A stretch of DNA of 64,000 nucleotides, taken from GCA-2746365 sp963711255. Its GTDB lineage: Bacteria > Pseudomonadota > Gammaproteobacteria > SZUA-229. This document shows positions 17,439 to 27,396 of the stretch, piece by piece (position 1 is the first letter of the stretch; each line of letters begins with the position of its first letter). The stretch covers positions 28,154 to 92,153 of the forward strand of contig CAVQDO010000007.1 of the NCBI GenBank assembly GCA_963711255.1. The letters are read 5' to 3'. The notes below the pieces were generated by a model, which made no database searches, was not told the origin of the DNA, and was given only the letters and a program-made list of their open reading frames with translations. The position numbers and the translations under genes were made by a program.

Positions 17439-20400
17439 TTATCGCTGTAAATATCTTTCCAGCAGGGCTCGCAACTTCGCCGGTTTAATCGGTTTACGCA
17501 GAAAGTCATAACCTGCGGCAGAGGCTCGTGCCGGCAAATCTTCATCCGGCGCCGCAGAAACAATACACACCGGAACATCGGGCCAGTGCTTGTTCAGTTG
17601 AGAAGCAAGCTGGATGCCATCGGTTTCCGCGGACAACTGGTAATCCATCAAAATAACATCGGCCGGAGGATTGTTCTGCACAAACTGTGTTGCTGAATCT
17701 GCACTGTTTGCACTGGACAGTTTACAGCCCCAGTTATCCATCAAGGTGCCAAGCGCATGAATGTTGTTTTCTTCATCATCAACATAAAAAATAGTCAGCT
17801 CTTCCAGGCCGGAGGTTATTGTACTGTTCTGTTTCTGCTCTGGCTGGCAGCTTTGTTTATCACGCAGCGGCACATAAAGTGAAAACAGGCTGCCTTCACC
17901 GACATTGGATTTGACGTGTATCTGGTGGCCAAGCAAATGTGAGAAACGCAGCGCAATACCAAGGCCAAGACCAGCACCATCAATATTACTGGTAATGCGG
18001 TAAAAGTCGTCAAAGATACGTTGTTGATGGGCTTCCGAAATACCTGCACCGGTATCATAAATACAGATCTTTATCCGATCGCCACGACGCAGGCAGCCCA
18101 GTACAATTTTTCCCTTGCTGGTGTATTTAACCGCATTGGAAAGAAAGTTCTGTAATATCCGGCGTAAATACCTGGGATCTGATTCTGTCCATAACGAGGT
18201 TTGATGCCAGTGAAAACTGACGTCAGTATTTGTCTGCACCCGGTATTCATTGGCCAGCGGCTGTAAAATACTTTGCAGCGAAAAACAGCTGGTCTGTGGT
18301 GTCAGGGTACCGGTATCAAGACGGGAAATTTCCAGCAGGTTAGTAATAATTAATTCGGCGGAACCAATGGCACTGTGTACATGCTTGATACTTTCACTCA
18401 ATTCACTGTCGATATCCGGTTTTTCAAGAATTGCGCTGGCATAAAGGTTTGCGGCATTTAACGGTTGCAGAATATCGTGGCTGGCAATAGCAAGAAACTG
18501 GGTTTTACTGGCATTGGATTTTTCAGCTACCGATTTTGCCTCCAGTAGTTCAACTTCGGTGAGTTTTCGCTTTTCAACTTCATCGCGTAACGAGTGGTTT
18601 ATTTTTTCGATTTCCTCGGTGCGTTCACGAACGCGCTGCTCAAGATTCAGGTTGGCTTTTTCCAGTTCGTGCTGCGCATTAATAAACTCCGTTATATCAT
18701 CGTAAGTCGTTACATAACCACCACTGGGCAAAGGCCGGCCCTTGATTTCAATAACACCCTGGTTGTGGTTTCTCACTACACGGTAGGGTTTGCTTGCCAT
18801 TAGATGGCCAAGGCGTGTCTGTACCTGTTCCTGAACAGCGCCCGCACCCAGCATACCGCGTTCGGCATTAAATCGAACCAGGTCTTCAACCGGCCGGCCG
18901 ACACGCAACATGCCTTCGGGGTAATTAAACATCTGTTCGTAACGTTTGTTCCAGGCAACAATTTTCAGATCGGCATTAACCACGCTGATCGCGGAAGAAA
19001 TACTTTCAAAAGAGGCAAACAGCATATCCTGGTTAAACTGCAAGGTACGCGTGGTTTCTTCAAAAATATTAACCACATCTTCAACACCCAGGCTTTCTCC
19101 ACCACTTAAGCTGGCCAGTATGGCGCGCGCGGAAGCAACACCGACAACACCGGCCAGTGCCTGCTCGGCATGATCCAGTAAAGTTGCACTGGCAAACGGA
19201 GAATCCGAGGTCTGTTCAGTTTCCAGTAAACGCTGCGTTGCCGATTCGCCGAGGAACTGGGTTAGCATGGTACTCAGATCGGCCCGGTTAATCTGTAAAT
19301 TCCGTACCGCAGGGTGCTGCTGTGAACGCTTCCTGCTGACAAAGGCAACGGCCTGTATACGATCCGAGAGGCGGGTTTTATCCAGTGTCGATACGGCATA
19401 AAAAGCAATGATATTGGCGCCTATGCTGAGTACAACACCACGCGTGTAGGCGTCACTAAAGCTCAGCCCGAATAAATACTCAGGCCGCAGCATCTCGACA
19501 CCAAAAAGGCCATTAAGCAGTAAGCTTTCGTTGATAACACCGGCATTACTCAGCAGCGGCAGCATCAGCGTAACAAACCAGATCAGGGCGCCAACACCAA
19601 GTCCGGCAAACACGCCCATGGCATTACCGCGATGCCAGTACAGGCCAAAAATTATCGCGGGTGCCAGCTGTACCGCAAGCGCAAAAGCGATAAGGCCGAT
19701 TTCAGTCAGTGCAACGTTTTCTGCCAGGCTATGCTGGTACAGCCAGGCCAGGAAGATAACGGCAACAACCGTTATACGGCGAATTTGAATCAGAGCGCGC
19801 GAGTAATCAGGAATCGGGCTTCGGCTTTTCTGTTTGCGAATCAGCAGTGGCAGGATGACGTCATTACTCAGCATCTGGCTGAGGGTCAACGAGGCAACGA
19901 TAATCATTGCGGTTGCTGCTGAGAAGCCGCCAATAAAGGCCAGCAGTCCCAGCGCCTGGTTATCATTACCCAGCGGCAGAGCCAGCACATAAGTATCACT
20001 GGCGACGGTTGTATCCGATAGAACCTGGTTGCCAACCCAGGAAATAATGAACACGGTAGCCGCGATGATAACCAGGTAAATACTGAATCCGGCACGGGCA
20101 AATTTCAGGTGTTCCGCGCTCAGACATTCAACAAAAGTAACATGAAACATTCGCGGCAGGCAGAAGATAGTGGCGGCTGAAATCAGCGTTAGAATCCAGA
20201 ACGATGGCGTCAGCGTTGATTGCTGGAAAACAGAATTGGCGCTGTTATTCAGTTCGCCCGGATCAAACCCGGTTGACAGGCTGAGCGCGAATACTGCAAC
20301 AGCAATTAGCGCAACCAGTTTAACCACTGACTCGAAGGCAATCGCCGCCATAATCCCGGAATGATAACTGGCGACATCCAGCCGGTTAGCGCCAAATATC

Positions 20401-20906
20401 AGGGTAAAGATAATCATGGTCGCGGTCACCAGCAGGGTCATATCCTCGCTGGCAAAGGCAAGGTTATTAACACTGAACAGCAGCGTGTCTGTTACCGCTT
20501 TTAACTGCAGGGCAATATAGGGAACAGTCGCAACCAGCATCATCAGGGTAACGATAGCGGCAATCGACTGTCGCTTGCCATAGCGTGAAGTAATGAAGTC
20601 AGCAATAGAATGAATGTTTTCCTGCTGGCTGACACTGGCAATTCGCTGCAGCAGGGGATAGCCCAGGGTAAATAATAATACCGGCCCGAGCAGGATTGGC
20701 AGGTAGTACCAGCCACGTTCCGCCGCGGTACCGACCAGGCCGTAGAATGTCCACGAGGTACAGTAAACACCTAGCGCCAGGGTATAGACCAGTGGATGCC
20801 GCGCCCAGCCGCTGGTGTTGAAACGCTGTCGATCACCCAGCCGGGCAATCCAGAATAATACGGCAAGGTAGGCCGTTAATGTGAGTATAAGTACGACTGG
20901 TGACAA
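17439..20906 (-). CDS. crbS: CrbS-type hybrid histidine kinase with sodium-solute-symporter domain
   Basis: 1155 residues. N-terminal SSS/PutP-like domain with about 13 membrane helices (1-480), a STAC-like linker (about 520-600), a PAS domain (about 625-740), coiled coil, HisKA (FLAIASHDILQPLNAANLYA), HATPase (QNFLSNAVKYTSKG; GAGLGLGIAL) and a C-terminal receiver (VILMDYQL). This is the CrbS/MxtR architecture that senses substrate flux or acetate and signals to CrbR. The gene is convergent with crbR and divergent from the DUF4212/ActP operon. Confidence 0.94.
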   Translation of the reverse strand: MSPVVLILTLTAYLAVLFWIARLGDRQRFNTSGWARHPLVYTLALGVYCTSWTFYGLVGTAAERGWYYLPILLGPVLLFTLGYPLLQRIASVSQQENIHSIADFITSRYGKRQSIAAIVTLMMLVATVPYIALQLKAVTDTLLFSVNNLAFASEDMTLLVTATMIIFTLIFGANRLDVASYHSGIMAAIAFESVVKLVALIAVAVFALSLSTGFDPGELNNSANSVFQQSTLTPSFWILTLISAATIFCLPRMFHVTFVECLSAEHLKFARAGFSIYLVIIAATVFIISWVGNQVLSDTTVASDTYVLALPLGNDNQALGLLAFIGGFSAATAMIIVASLTLSQMLSNDVILPLLIRKQKSRSPIPDYSRALIQIRRITVVAVIFLAWLYQHSLAENVALTEIGLIAFALAVQLAPAIIFGLYWHRGNAMGVFAGLGVGALIWFVTLMLPLLSNAGVINESLLLNGLFGVEMLRPEYLFGLSFSDAYTRGVVLSIGANIIAFYAVSTLDKTRLSDRIQAVAFVSRKRSQQHPAVRNLQINRADLSTMLTQFLGESATQRLLETEQTSDSPFASATLLDHAEQALAGVVGVASARAILASLSGGESLGVEDVVNIFEETTRTLQFNQDMLFASFESISSAISVVNADLKIVAWNKRYEQMFNYPEGMLRVGRPVEDLVRFNAERGMLGAGAVQEQVQTRLGHLMASKPYRVVRNHNQGVIEIKGRPLPSGGYVTTYDDITEFINAQHELEKANLNLEQRVRERTEEIEKINHSLRDEVEKRKLTEVELLEAKSVAEKSNASKTQFLAIASHDILQPLNAANLYASAILEKPDIDSELSESIKHVHSAIGSAELIITNLLEISRLDTGTLTPQTSCFSLQSILQPLANEYRVQTNTDVSFHWHQTSLWTESDPRYLRRILQNFLSNAVKYTSKGKIVLGCLRRGDRIKICIYDTGAGISEAHQQRIFDDFYRITSNIDGAGLGLGIALRFSHLLGHQIHVKSNVGEGSLFSLYVPLRDKQSCQPEQKQNSTITSGLEELTIFYVDDEENNIHALGTLMDNWGCKLSSANSADSATQFVQNNPPADVILMDYQLSAETDGIQLASQLNKHWPDVPVCIVSAAPDEDLPARASAAGYDFLRKPIKPAKLRALLERYLQR

Positions 20907-21005
20907 AAGCCTTTTCCGCCCTTTTAATTCATTATTTTAAGCTGTTAGCACTAATCCTGTTCGAGACCATGCTGCAGCATAGCTGCCAGTTTACGCCCTA
21001 AGACA

Positions 21006-21030
21006 TTAGTCTACCTATAGACTAAAGTCG
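21006..21030. promoter_or_regulatory. Candidate CrbR-type operator upstream of symporter operon
   Basis: TTAGTCTA-CCTA-TAGACTAA is a perfect 8-bp inverted repeat followed by AGTCG, 62 bp upstream of the DUF4212 ATG and 100 bp from the crbS start. It matches the acs-side motif at 14550-14573. Likely the response-regulator site, possibly giving feedback on crbS too. Confidence 0.7.
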
Positions 21031-21091
21031 AGGGTCATCAGGACGCGACACCTGTTACATTCCTATTCTGCATAAAATTTGGGAGGCTGAA

Positions 21092-21358
21092 ATGGCTGAA
21101 ATCGATCTAGAAAAAAGAAAAGCGTACTGGCAGGCAAACGTCAGACTGATGGCGGTATTGCTCAGTATCTGGTTTGTTATTTCATATCTTTGCGGCATTG
21201 TCTTTGTCGAAGAGCTGAACACAATACGTCTGGGTGGTTACAAACTGGGTTTCTGGTTTGCACAGCAGGGCTCCATGTATGGATTCGTTTTAATCGTATT
21301 TATTTATGCACGCCGTATGGCTGTACTCGATCGTAAATTCGATCTACACGAGAAATAA
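21092..21358 (+). CDS. DUF4212 small subunit of sodium:solute symporter
   Basis: 88 residues with two membrane helices. The block IRLGGYKLGFWFAQQGSMYG and the conserved DRKFDLHE end mark the DUF4212 small-subunit family that always accompanies VC_2705-type symporters. GGAGG precedes the start. It is 9 bp upstream of the symporter gene. Thought to assist assembly or function of the large subunit; mechanism not known. Confidence 0.92.
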   Translation: MAEIDLEKRKAYWQANVRLMAVLLSIWFVISYLCGIVFVEELNTIRLGGYKLGFWFAQQGSMYGFVLIVFIYARRMAVLDRKFDLHEK

Positions 21359-21367
21359 GGGGTCATC

Positions 21368-23098
21368 ATGGAATTACAAACACTTACATATATTGTTGTC
21401 GGTATAACGTTTGCCATTTATATTGGCATCGCATTCTGGGCCCGCGCCGGCTCAACCAGTGAATTTTATGTTGCTGGTGGTGGTATTCACCCTATTGCAA
21501 ACGGTATGGCTACCGCCGCCGACTGGATGTCAGCCGCATCGTTTATTTCAATGGCAGGTTTGATTGCCTTCTTTGGTTATGGCGGCTCGGTCTTTTTAAT
21601 GGGCTGGACCGGCGGCTATGTTTTACTCGCTATGTTGCTTGCGCCTTACCTGCGTAAATATGGCAAGTTCACCGTACCTGAATTTATTGGCGATCGCTTC
21701 TATTCAAAAACAGCGCGTATTGTTGCAGTAATATGCCTGATCGTAGCTTCTGTCACTTACGTTATCGGCCAGATGAAAGGTATTGGCGTCGCTTTTTCAC
21801 GCTTCCTGGAAGTAAGTTATGAACTGGGCCTGCTAATTGGTATGGGTATTGTATTTATCTATGCTGTTATCGGCGGCATGAAAGGTATCACCTATACCCA
21901 GATAGCGCAGTACTGTGTACTGATCTGTGCATACACCATTCCTGCCATCTTTATTTCGCTAAACCTGACCGGTAACCCGATTCCACAACTGGGTCTGGGC
22001 AGCATGCTGACCGGCACCGATACCTACCTGCTGGACAGGCTGGACCAGGTGGTAACCGAACTCGGCTTTGCAGAATATACCACCAGTGCCAGGTTAAGTA
22101 CCCTCAACACCTTCGTTTATACACTGTCACTGATGATCGGTACCGCAGGTCTGCCACACGTAATCATTCGTTTCTTCACAGTAACAAAAGTAAGTGACGC
22201 TCGTGTATCTGCTGGCTGGGCATTAATCTTTATTACTATTCTTTATACAACAGCACCTGCAGTCGCAGCCATGGCTCGTCTCAATTTACACCAGACCATT
22301 GCACCGGCAGGTGAACAGAACCTGGCTTATGACGAACGTCCTGACTGGTTCAAGAACTGGGAAAAAACCGGACTGTTAGCCTTTGAAGATAAGGATGGTG
22401 ATGGCCGTATTACCTATACCGCGGACGAAGCCACCAATGAAATGGTTAAAGTTGATAAAGACATCATGGTACTGGCGAATCCTGAAATTGCCCGCCTGCC
22501 TAACTGGGTAATCGCACTGGTAGCGGCCGGCGGACTGGCAGCGGCACTATCAACCGCAGCCGGATTGCTGCTGGCAATTGCATCCGCGATATCACACGAT
22601 CTGCTTAAAGGTGTGTTCCGACCCGATATCAATGAGAAACAGGAGTTACTGGCCAGTCGAATTGCCATGGCAGGCGCTATTGGTGTCGCCGGTTACCTGG
22701 GCTTCAATCCGCCTGACTTTGCTGCGGGTACCGTGGCACTGGCATTTGGACTGGCGGCTTCTTCCATCTTCCCGGTATTAATGATGGGCATCTTCAGCAA
22801 ACGCATTAATAAGGAAGGTGCAATCGCAGGTATGATTGCGGGTATAACGATAACCCTGTTATACGTATTCCAGCATAAAGGAATAATGTTTATTGCCAGC
22901 ACCTCGTACCTTGGCGATATGAAACCTAACTGGTTTATGGGCATTGAGCCTAATGCCTTTGGTGCCATCGGTGCGCTAGTAAACTTTGCGGTAGCCAATG
23001 TCGTTTCAATGATGACACAGCCGCCTCCAGAGCATATCCAGCACATGGTTGAAGACATACGTGTTCCAGCCGGTTCAGGTAGCGCGCAAAGCCATTAA
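21368..23098 (+). CDS. actP: Sodium:solute (acetate) symporter, ActP/VC_2705 type
   Basis: 576 residues with about 13 membrane helices and SSS motifs (SEFYVAGGGIHPIANGMATA; GYGGSVFLMGWTGGYV; RFFTVTKVSDARVSAGWAL). VC_2705-type members are linked to acetate uptake and regulated with acs. A soluble loop near residues 320-375 contains DKDGDGRITY, resembling a calcium-binding EF-hand loop, common in this subfamily. It ends at a strong terminator. Acetate as substrate is inferred from family and from the shared operator with acs. Confidence 0.92.
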   Translation: MELQTLTYIVVGITFAIYIGIAFWARAGSTSEFYVAGGGIHPIANGMATAADWMSAASFISMAGLIAFFGYGGSVFLMGWTGGYVLLAMLLAPYLRKYGKFTVPEFIGDRFYSKTARIVAVICLIVASVTYVIGQMKGIGVAFSRFLEVSYELGLLIGMGIVFIYAVIGGMKGITYTQIAQYCVLICAYTIPAIFISLNLTGNPIPQLGLGSMLTGTDTYLLDRLDQVVTELGFAEYTTSARLSTLNTFVYTLSLMIGTAGLPHVIIRFFTVTKVSDARVSAGWALIFITILYTTAPAVAAMARLNLHQTIAPAGEQNLAYDERPDWFKNWEKTGLLAFEDKDGDGRITYTADEATNEMVKVDKDIMVLANPEIARLPNWVIALVAAGGLAAALSTAAGLLLAIASAISHDLLKGVFRPDINEKQELLASRIAMAGAIGVAGYLGFNPPDFAAGTVALAFGLAASSIFPVLMMGIFSKRINKEGAIAGMIAGITITLLYVFQHKGIMFIASTSYLGDMKPNWFMGIEPNAFGAIGALVNFAVANVVSMMTQPPPEHIQHMVEDIRVPAGSGSAQSH

Positions 23099-23146
23099 CT
23101 TATCGCTATAGGAAACTATAGTTTTAACGGCGCTATTTGAGCGACT

Positions 23147-23184
23147 CTAAAAGCACGCAGGCATTTATGTCTGCGTGCTTTTAG
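23147..23184 (+). terminator. Rho-independent terminator after actP
   Basis: Perfect 14-bp stem CTAAAAGCACGCAG/CTGCGTGCTTTTAG with a 10-nt loop, followed by a T-rich tract. The A/T-rich ends make it usable on both strands. Confidence 0.9.
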
Positions 23185-23260
23185 CATTTTTGCGGTCACT
23201 CGCGTATAGTCAATACAGGCTACGTCCAAACATATATTTAACTGTGCTGAGGCATTTGAT

Positions 23261-23761
23261 ATGCAGATTTTGAAAAACAAACATTTAATCCTGGCAATGT
23301 TTGTTGCACCTTTACTGGCTATTATCGCTTACTTTGGCGTTGATAGCTTTGTCTCGGAAACCCCGCATGTTGCACAGCAGGGTGAAAGCTATAAACTCGC
23401 AGCAAAATCAAACTGCCGTTATCAAAGCGGCGCCTGCACACTGAAAAATGGTGATATAGAAGTTAAACTCAGCGCCCGAGTAATCAATGGAAACCAGGTT
23501 GAGGTAGTGCTTGAATCGGAAATGCCGGTACAGAACGCACTGATTTCTATAGCCGGGGAAGGAGAGGAACCGGTTCCGTCTATAATGTCATCCAGAACGG
23601 AACTTAACGATATTCTGTCAGCAAAATTTTACCAGTTTGATACAGAAAAAAGTATTTTACGGCTGGCATTAACCATTGCTGACACCGTGTATTATGCAGA
23701 AACAGCTACAATATTCATTGATTACGAAACGTCATTTTCTCGCGACAACTTTACCAATTAG
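23261..23761 (+). CDS. Hypothetical protein with one N-terminal membrane segment
   Basis: 166 residues: hydrophobic segment at about 8-28, then a periplasmic, beta-rich region with a Cys pair (SNCRYQSGACTLKNGDIEVKL is part of it), perhaps a disulfide. It lies between the actP terminator and the cNMP/CBS/DUF294 gene with 25 bp to the latter. The block CxYQxGxCTLxNG is reminiscent of small proteins found near other actP loci, but I cannot name a family. Confidence 0.75.
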   Translation: MQILKNKHLILAMFVAPLLAIIAYFGVDSFVSETPHVAQQGESYKLAAKSNCRYQSGACTLKNGDIEVKLSARVINGNQVEVVLESEMPVQNALISIAGEGEEPVPSIMSSRTELNDILSAKFYQFDTEKSILRLALTIADTVYYAETATIFIDYETSFSRDNFTN

Positions 23762-23786
23762 CGTGTATAAACCTGGTCAGTAAAAT

Positions 23787-25676
23787 ATGGTTAGTGAAAC
23801 AAACGATGTGCAGGCTTTCCTGGTCCAGCATCCACCATTCAATCATTTGCAGCCAAGCCAGCTGGAATTTGCCAGCAGTAATATCTATGTAGCATTCAGT
23901 AAATCCGGCAGTGAAATTAAACTAAACCAGTCTACTGCCGAGGCCAGTAAAATCGGCATGTTAATCGTTCGTTCCGGCAGCCTGGAAGTTAAAACAGCTG
24001 ACGGTGAACTGGTCGACCGGCTAAGCAGTGGTGATTATCTTGTTGCCAGCACGCTGATCGATGAGAATGAAAAAGCCTCACGAATTTTCACGCTTGAAGA
24101 CTGCCTGTATTACGAATTAACGGATTATGCATTTCAGTCCCTGTCTGCTAACGATGCAGAATTTTCAGCATTGAACGATGCTGGCAATGCAGAGGCAGGG
24201 CATTCAATAACAAATAGTGATAGAACTTCTGCCGAAGAAACAGATGATCACTTATCCAATGATCATTACCTGAGCCAGCAGGTTAGAGACGTGATGTCAG
24301 CTTCAATCATCAGCGCAGGTCCTCAGGCCAGTATTCGAGAGGCCGCCGGGTTAATGAAGCAGCACCGTATCTCGTCACTGTTAATTGAACAGGACAGCAA
24401 GCTGGTTGGTATCCTGACGGATCGTGATCTGCGTTCCCGGGTTCTGGCCAATGGGGTTGCAGACAGTGAATCCATAGCAAGCGTAATGACCAGATCACCT
24501 ATGTGTATTAATGCTGAAAACCGCCTGTACGATGCGCATTTAAAAATGATGTCAGAAGGGGTGCACCATTTACCGGTGGTTTTTGACGATGTGCCGGTGG
24601 GCATTCTTACCCTGAGTGATATTCTGCGGGCAAATAATGCCGAACCGCTGTCACTGGTTCGTGCCATTAATCGTGCTGATTCTGTAGCCGACTTAACACT
24701 GGCAGCAGAACGAATACCCGGACTGGTGGTTAAACTGATTGAACGTGATACACGTGCCATTGAAGTCGGCAAGATAATTACTTCATTCTCGGATGGCATA
24801 ACCAAACGATTACTCAAGCTGGCAGAACGCCAGTTAGGAACACCGCCCTGTCAATATGCATGGCTGGCCTTTGGTTCACAGGCGCGGCAGGAACAGGTAC
24901 TGGGCTCAGACCAGGACAACGGTTTATTACTGCCCGACGATATGGAAATTGATGATGTTTACTTTAAAGCACTTGCCAGGTTTGTTAACGATGGGCTTGC
25001 ACAATGCGGCATGCCTTATTGTCCGGGCGATATAATGGCAATGAATGATAAATGGCGCTTAACACTGAAAAACTGGAAACAGTGTTTTGCCAACTGGATC
25101 GAAGAACCATCACCCAAAGCAGTGATGCATTCCAGTATCTTTTTCGATATGCGCCATATCGCCGGTGATGCCTCACTGACGAAATTGTTAAAAAGTTACA
25201 TATTGGAACGCGCAAAGACAAATACCATATTTATCGCCATGATGTGTGACAATGCCTTGCTGCATTCACCACCGCTGGGTTTTTTCAAAACCTTTGTTCT
25301 GGAAAGTGATGGTGACCATAACCATACTCTCAATCTCAAAAAACGCGGCACTATTCCTATCGTTGATATCGCTCGAACTTACGCCTTATCCGCCAGTGTG
25401 AAATCACTCAATACCATTGAGCGTTTACAGGCGCTGGAAAAGCAGGCTGTTATTTCAAAAGAACTCGCCTATAGCCTTGTTGATGCGCACGAATTTATCG
25501 CTGGCATAAGACTTCGCGCTCAGGGTAAGCAGTACCGCGCCAATATAACCGTCGATAACTACCTCGATCCAAAAGAGTTATCGCCACTGGTGCGCCACCA
25601 GTTAAAAGACGCCTTCAACGTAGTACGCGATGCGCAAACAGCAATGCGCACCAGGTTCGGTGGCGGTGTTATATAA
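23787..25676 (+). CDS. cNMP-binding/CBS/DUF294 nucleotidyltransferase-like protein
   Basis: 629 residues: cyclic-nucleotide-binding-like domain (about 10-115), two CBS motifs (VRDVMSASIISAGPQASIRE; IASVMTRSPMCINAEN), then a DUF294 nucleotidyltransferase-like domain (WLAFGSQARQEQVLGSDQDN, equivalent to the GSxxRxE/DxD region of GlnD) and a DUF294 C-terminal helical domain. The family commonly sits beside acetate symporter and DnaQ-like genes. A regulatory role, perhaps nucleotidylating a partner, is suspected but unproven. It is linked with the exonuclease gene by overlap. Confidence 0.9.
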   Translation: MVSETNDVQAFLVQHPPFNHLQPSQLEFASSNIYVAFSKSGSEIKLNQSTAEASKIGMLIVRSGSLEVKTADGELVDRLSSGDYLVASTLIDENEKASRIFTLEDCLYYELTDYAFQSLSANDAEFSALNDAGNAEAGHSITNSDRTSAEETDDHLSNDHYLSQQVRDVMSASIISAGPQASIREAAGLMKQHRISSLLIEQDSKLVGILTDRDLRSRVLANGVADSESIASVMTRSPMCINAENRLYDAHLKMMSEGVHHLPVVFDDVPVGILTLSDILRANNAEPLSLVRAINRADSVADLTLAAERIPGLVVKLIERDTRAIEVGKIITSFSDGITKRLLKLAERQLGTPPCQYAWLAFGSQARQEQVLGSDQDNGLLLPDDMEIDDVYFKALARFVNDGLAQCGMPYCPGDIMAMNDKWRLTLKNWKQCFANWIEEPSPKAVMHSSIFFDMRHIAGDASLTKLLKSYILERAKTNTIFIAMMCDNALLHSPPLGFFKTFVLESDGDHNHTLNLKKRGTIPIVDIARTYALSASVKSLNTIERLQALEKQAVISKELAYSLVDAHEFIAGIRLRAQGKQYRANITVDNYLDPKELSPLVRHQLKDAFNVVRDAQTAMRTRFGGGVI

Positions 25677-26349
25677 ACTCGGCTACTACTATAAACACTG
25701 GCGCTTTGCACAAAAAGCAGCGGGCACACCATTACAGCCTCTTTATGATCATGCAGCCATTGCTCAATCACAGGCTTTTCTCGATACCCGGTTTTTGGTT
25801 CTTGACTGCGAGATGAGTGGCCTGGATCCGAATAAGTGCCAGCTGCTAAGTGTTGGCTGGGTGATGATCGAACATGGACGCATCGTAAACTCAAGCGCAA
25901 AACACCTGCTTATGCACGCAGACAGGGGAGCAGGCGACAGCAGTAAAATTCATGGTCTGCTGGACAGTAGTATTGCCGGTGCCAGCAGTGTGGCCTCAGT
26001 ACTTATGCTTTTGATGAAGCAAATTCCTGGCGCGGTGCTGGTGTTTCATCATGCACCGCTGGATATTCGATTTTTACAGAAGGCAACACTGGAAAATTTT
26101 CGTTGCCCGTTATTGTTCTCCTATGTTGATACCATGTCGATTGAAAAAAAACGACTGCAACTGCAGGGTAAAAATGCCGGACTGCGACTTGCCCAGTGTC
26201 GTCAGCGATATGGCTTACAGCCCGGCAGTCAGCATAACGCACTTGCTGATGCACAGGCCACCGCCGAGCTTTTCCTGGCACAGGTCAGTTACCTGGCAAA
26301 TGCAGAAGACATCACACTTTCTCGCTTGCAACCTGGTATCGCCGGTTAA
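25630..26349 (+). CDS. DnaQ-like 3'-5' exonuclease
   Basis: 239 residues from the ATG at 25630, overlapping the DUF294 gene by 47 bp; GTG starts at 25660 or 25666 would cut the overlap and are equally possible. DEDDh residues are seen: LDCEMSG (first Asp and Glu), HHAPLDIRFL (second Asp) and HNALADA (His and last Asp). It is like the epsilon-type exonucleases that accompany acetate-symporter and DUF294 genes. No polymerase-binding segment is recognisable, so a separate DNA or RNA trimming role is likely. Confidence 0.9.
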   Translation: MRKQQCAPGSVAVLYKLGYYYKHWRFAQKAAGTPLQPLYDHAAIAQSQAFLDTRFLVLDCEMSGLDPNKCQLLSVGWVMIEHGRIVNSSAKHLLMHADRGAGDSSKIHGLLDSSIAGASSVASVLMLLMKQIPGAVLVFHHAPLDIRFLQKATLENFRCPLLFSYVDTMSIEKKRLQLQGKNAGLRLAQCRQRYGLQPGSQHNALADAQATAELFLAQVSYLANAEDITLSRLQPGIAG

Positions 26350-26528
26350 GTAAATCACCCTGTAAACTGCAGTTTTAAGCAGATTTATCAGTCTTTTCCA
26401 TTAGCAAATGTTAGCAATTGTTAACTTATGCTTTCATCTATTGTGTGTATTAATTGAATTATTTAAGTGCCTCATACAGTCTGCACGAGAATAAGGTGCA
26501 GACTAATATTTACTGACAGGAGGCGATT

Positions 26529-26885
26529 ATGAATATTATTGATGAATGTTTTACCGAATACAGTCATACGCTGGCAGAAAGTTTACAGCTTGCCGGGTTT
26601 TCCACAAATCAGGCGGCCCGGTTTCTTCCATTTGCAGCACTGTGTATCGAGACATTCAGCCAGAGAACCAGTGTCTTTCAGGCCCTGGCAAACCTGGTTT
26701 CAGGTCGACACAATGAAATATTAAAAACCTTCAACCTGGACCTGGTGAAATATCAATCGGGTATCGATTCTGTACAGCTCCATTCCGGGTTAAAAGCTAT
26801 CACGCCAGTGTTATTACAGGCCTGCTCGACTAAAAGCAGCAACACCGAGCATTCTGATACAGACGCGGCCTGTCATAACAGCTGA
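26529..26885 (+). CDS. Hypothetical soluble protein, 118 residues
   Basis: A strong ribosome site (AGGAGG) supports the ATG. Predicted helical, no signal peptide or membrane segment: ECFTEYSHTLAESLQLAGFS then NQAARFLPFAALCIETFSQ. The C-terminal 20 residues are polar and disordered in appearance. It may be co-transcribed with the DUF4332 gene 64 bp downstream. I do not recognise the family. Confidence 0.75.
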   Translation: MNIIDECFTEYSHTLAESLQLAGFSTNQAARFLPFAALCIETFSQRTSVFQALANLVSGRHNEILKTFNLDLVKYQSGIDSVQLHSGLKAITPVLLQACSTKSSNTEHSDTDAACHNS

Positions 26886-26949
26886 AGTAAAACCATGTAG
26901 CTAAACAAATAGATAAGTAATGATGAATATGTATAAAGGAGAACATAAA

Positions 26950-27357
26950 ATGCCCAAGAGGTTGCAAGATATAGACGGTATTGGCCCAAAATACCTGGCT
27001 TTGCTAAAACAGCATGATATCGATTCGACAGAAAAATTTCTTGAGGCCTGTGGTAACTGTTATGGACGCAAAGGCCTTTCCGAGAAAACGTCAATAAACG
27101 AAAATAATATTTTGAAATGGGTTAATGTTTGCGACCTGTTCAGAATTAAAGGCATTGCCGGACAGTACGTTGTACTGCTTCAGGCGGCAGGTGTCGATTC
27201 ACTACAGGCACTTTGTACGCGAGATCCGGAAATTCTTGCACTAATGATGTCTGAAGCGAATAAGGAAAAGCGCATATGCACTATAACACCGGGCCCTAAT
27301 ACCGTTGCTAAATGGGTTAAGCAGGCGAAACAGCTCCGCTGTATGGTGACGAAATAA
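26950..27357 (+). CDS. DUF4332 helix-hairpin-helix protein
   Basis: 135 residues from the ATG at 26950, chosen because AAGGAG lies at 26937-26942; upstream in-frame starts lack one. Two helix-hairpin-helix repeats: LQDIDGIGPKYLALLKQHDI and LFRIKGIAGQYVVLLQAAGV, each followed by a segment of the type EKTSINENNILKWVN. This is the DUF4332 pattern. HhH motifs usually bind DNA non-specifically, but the cellular role of this family is not established. A terminator follows. Confidence 0.88.
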   Translation: MPKRLQDIDGIGPKYLALLKQHDIDSTEKFLEACGNCYGRKGLSEKTSINENNILKWVNVCDLFRIKGIAGQYVVLLQAAGVDSLQALCTRDPEILALMMSEANKEKRICTITPGPNTVAKWVKQAKQLRCMVTK

Positions 27358-27396
27358 CTTCCGGTTGATATTCACAAAATCATAGCCACCTGTTTA

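Noticed and set aside
21092..21358. DUF485 (YjcH) partner of ActP
   Set aside because: Motifs (LGFWFAQQGS, DRKFDLHE) fit DUF4212 rather than DUF485.
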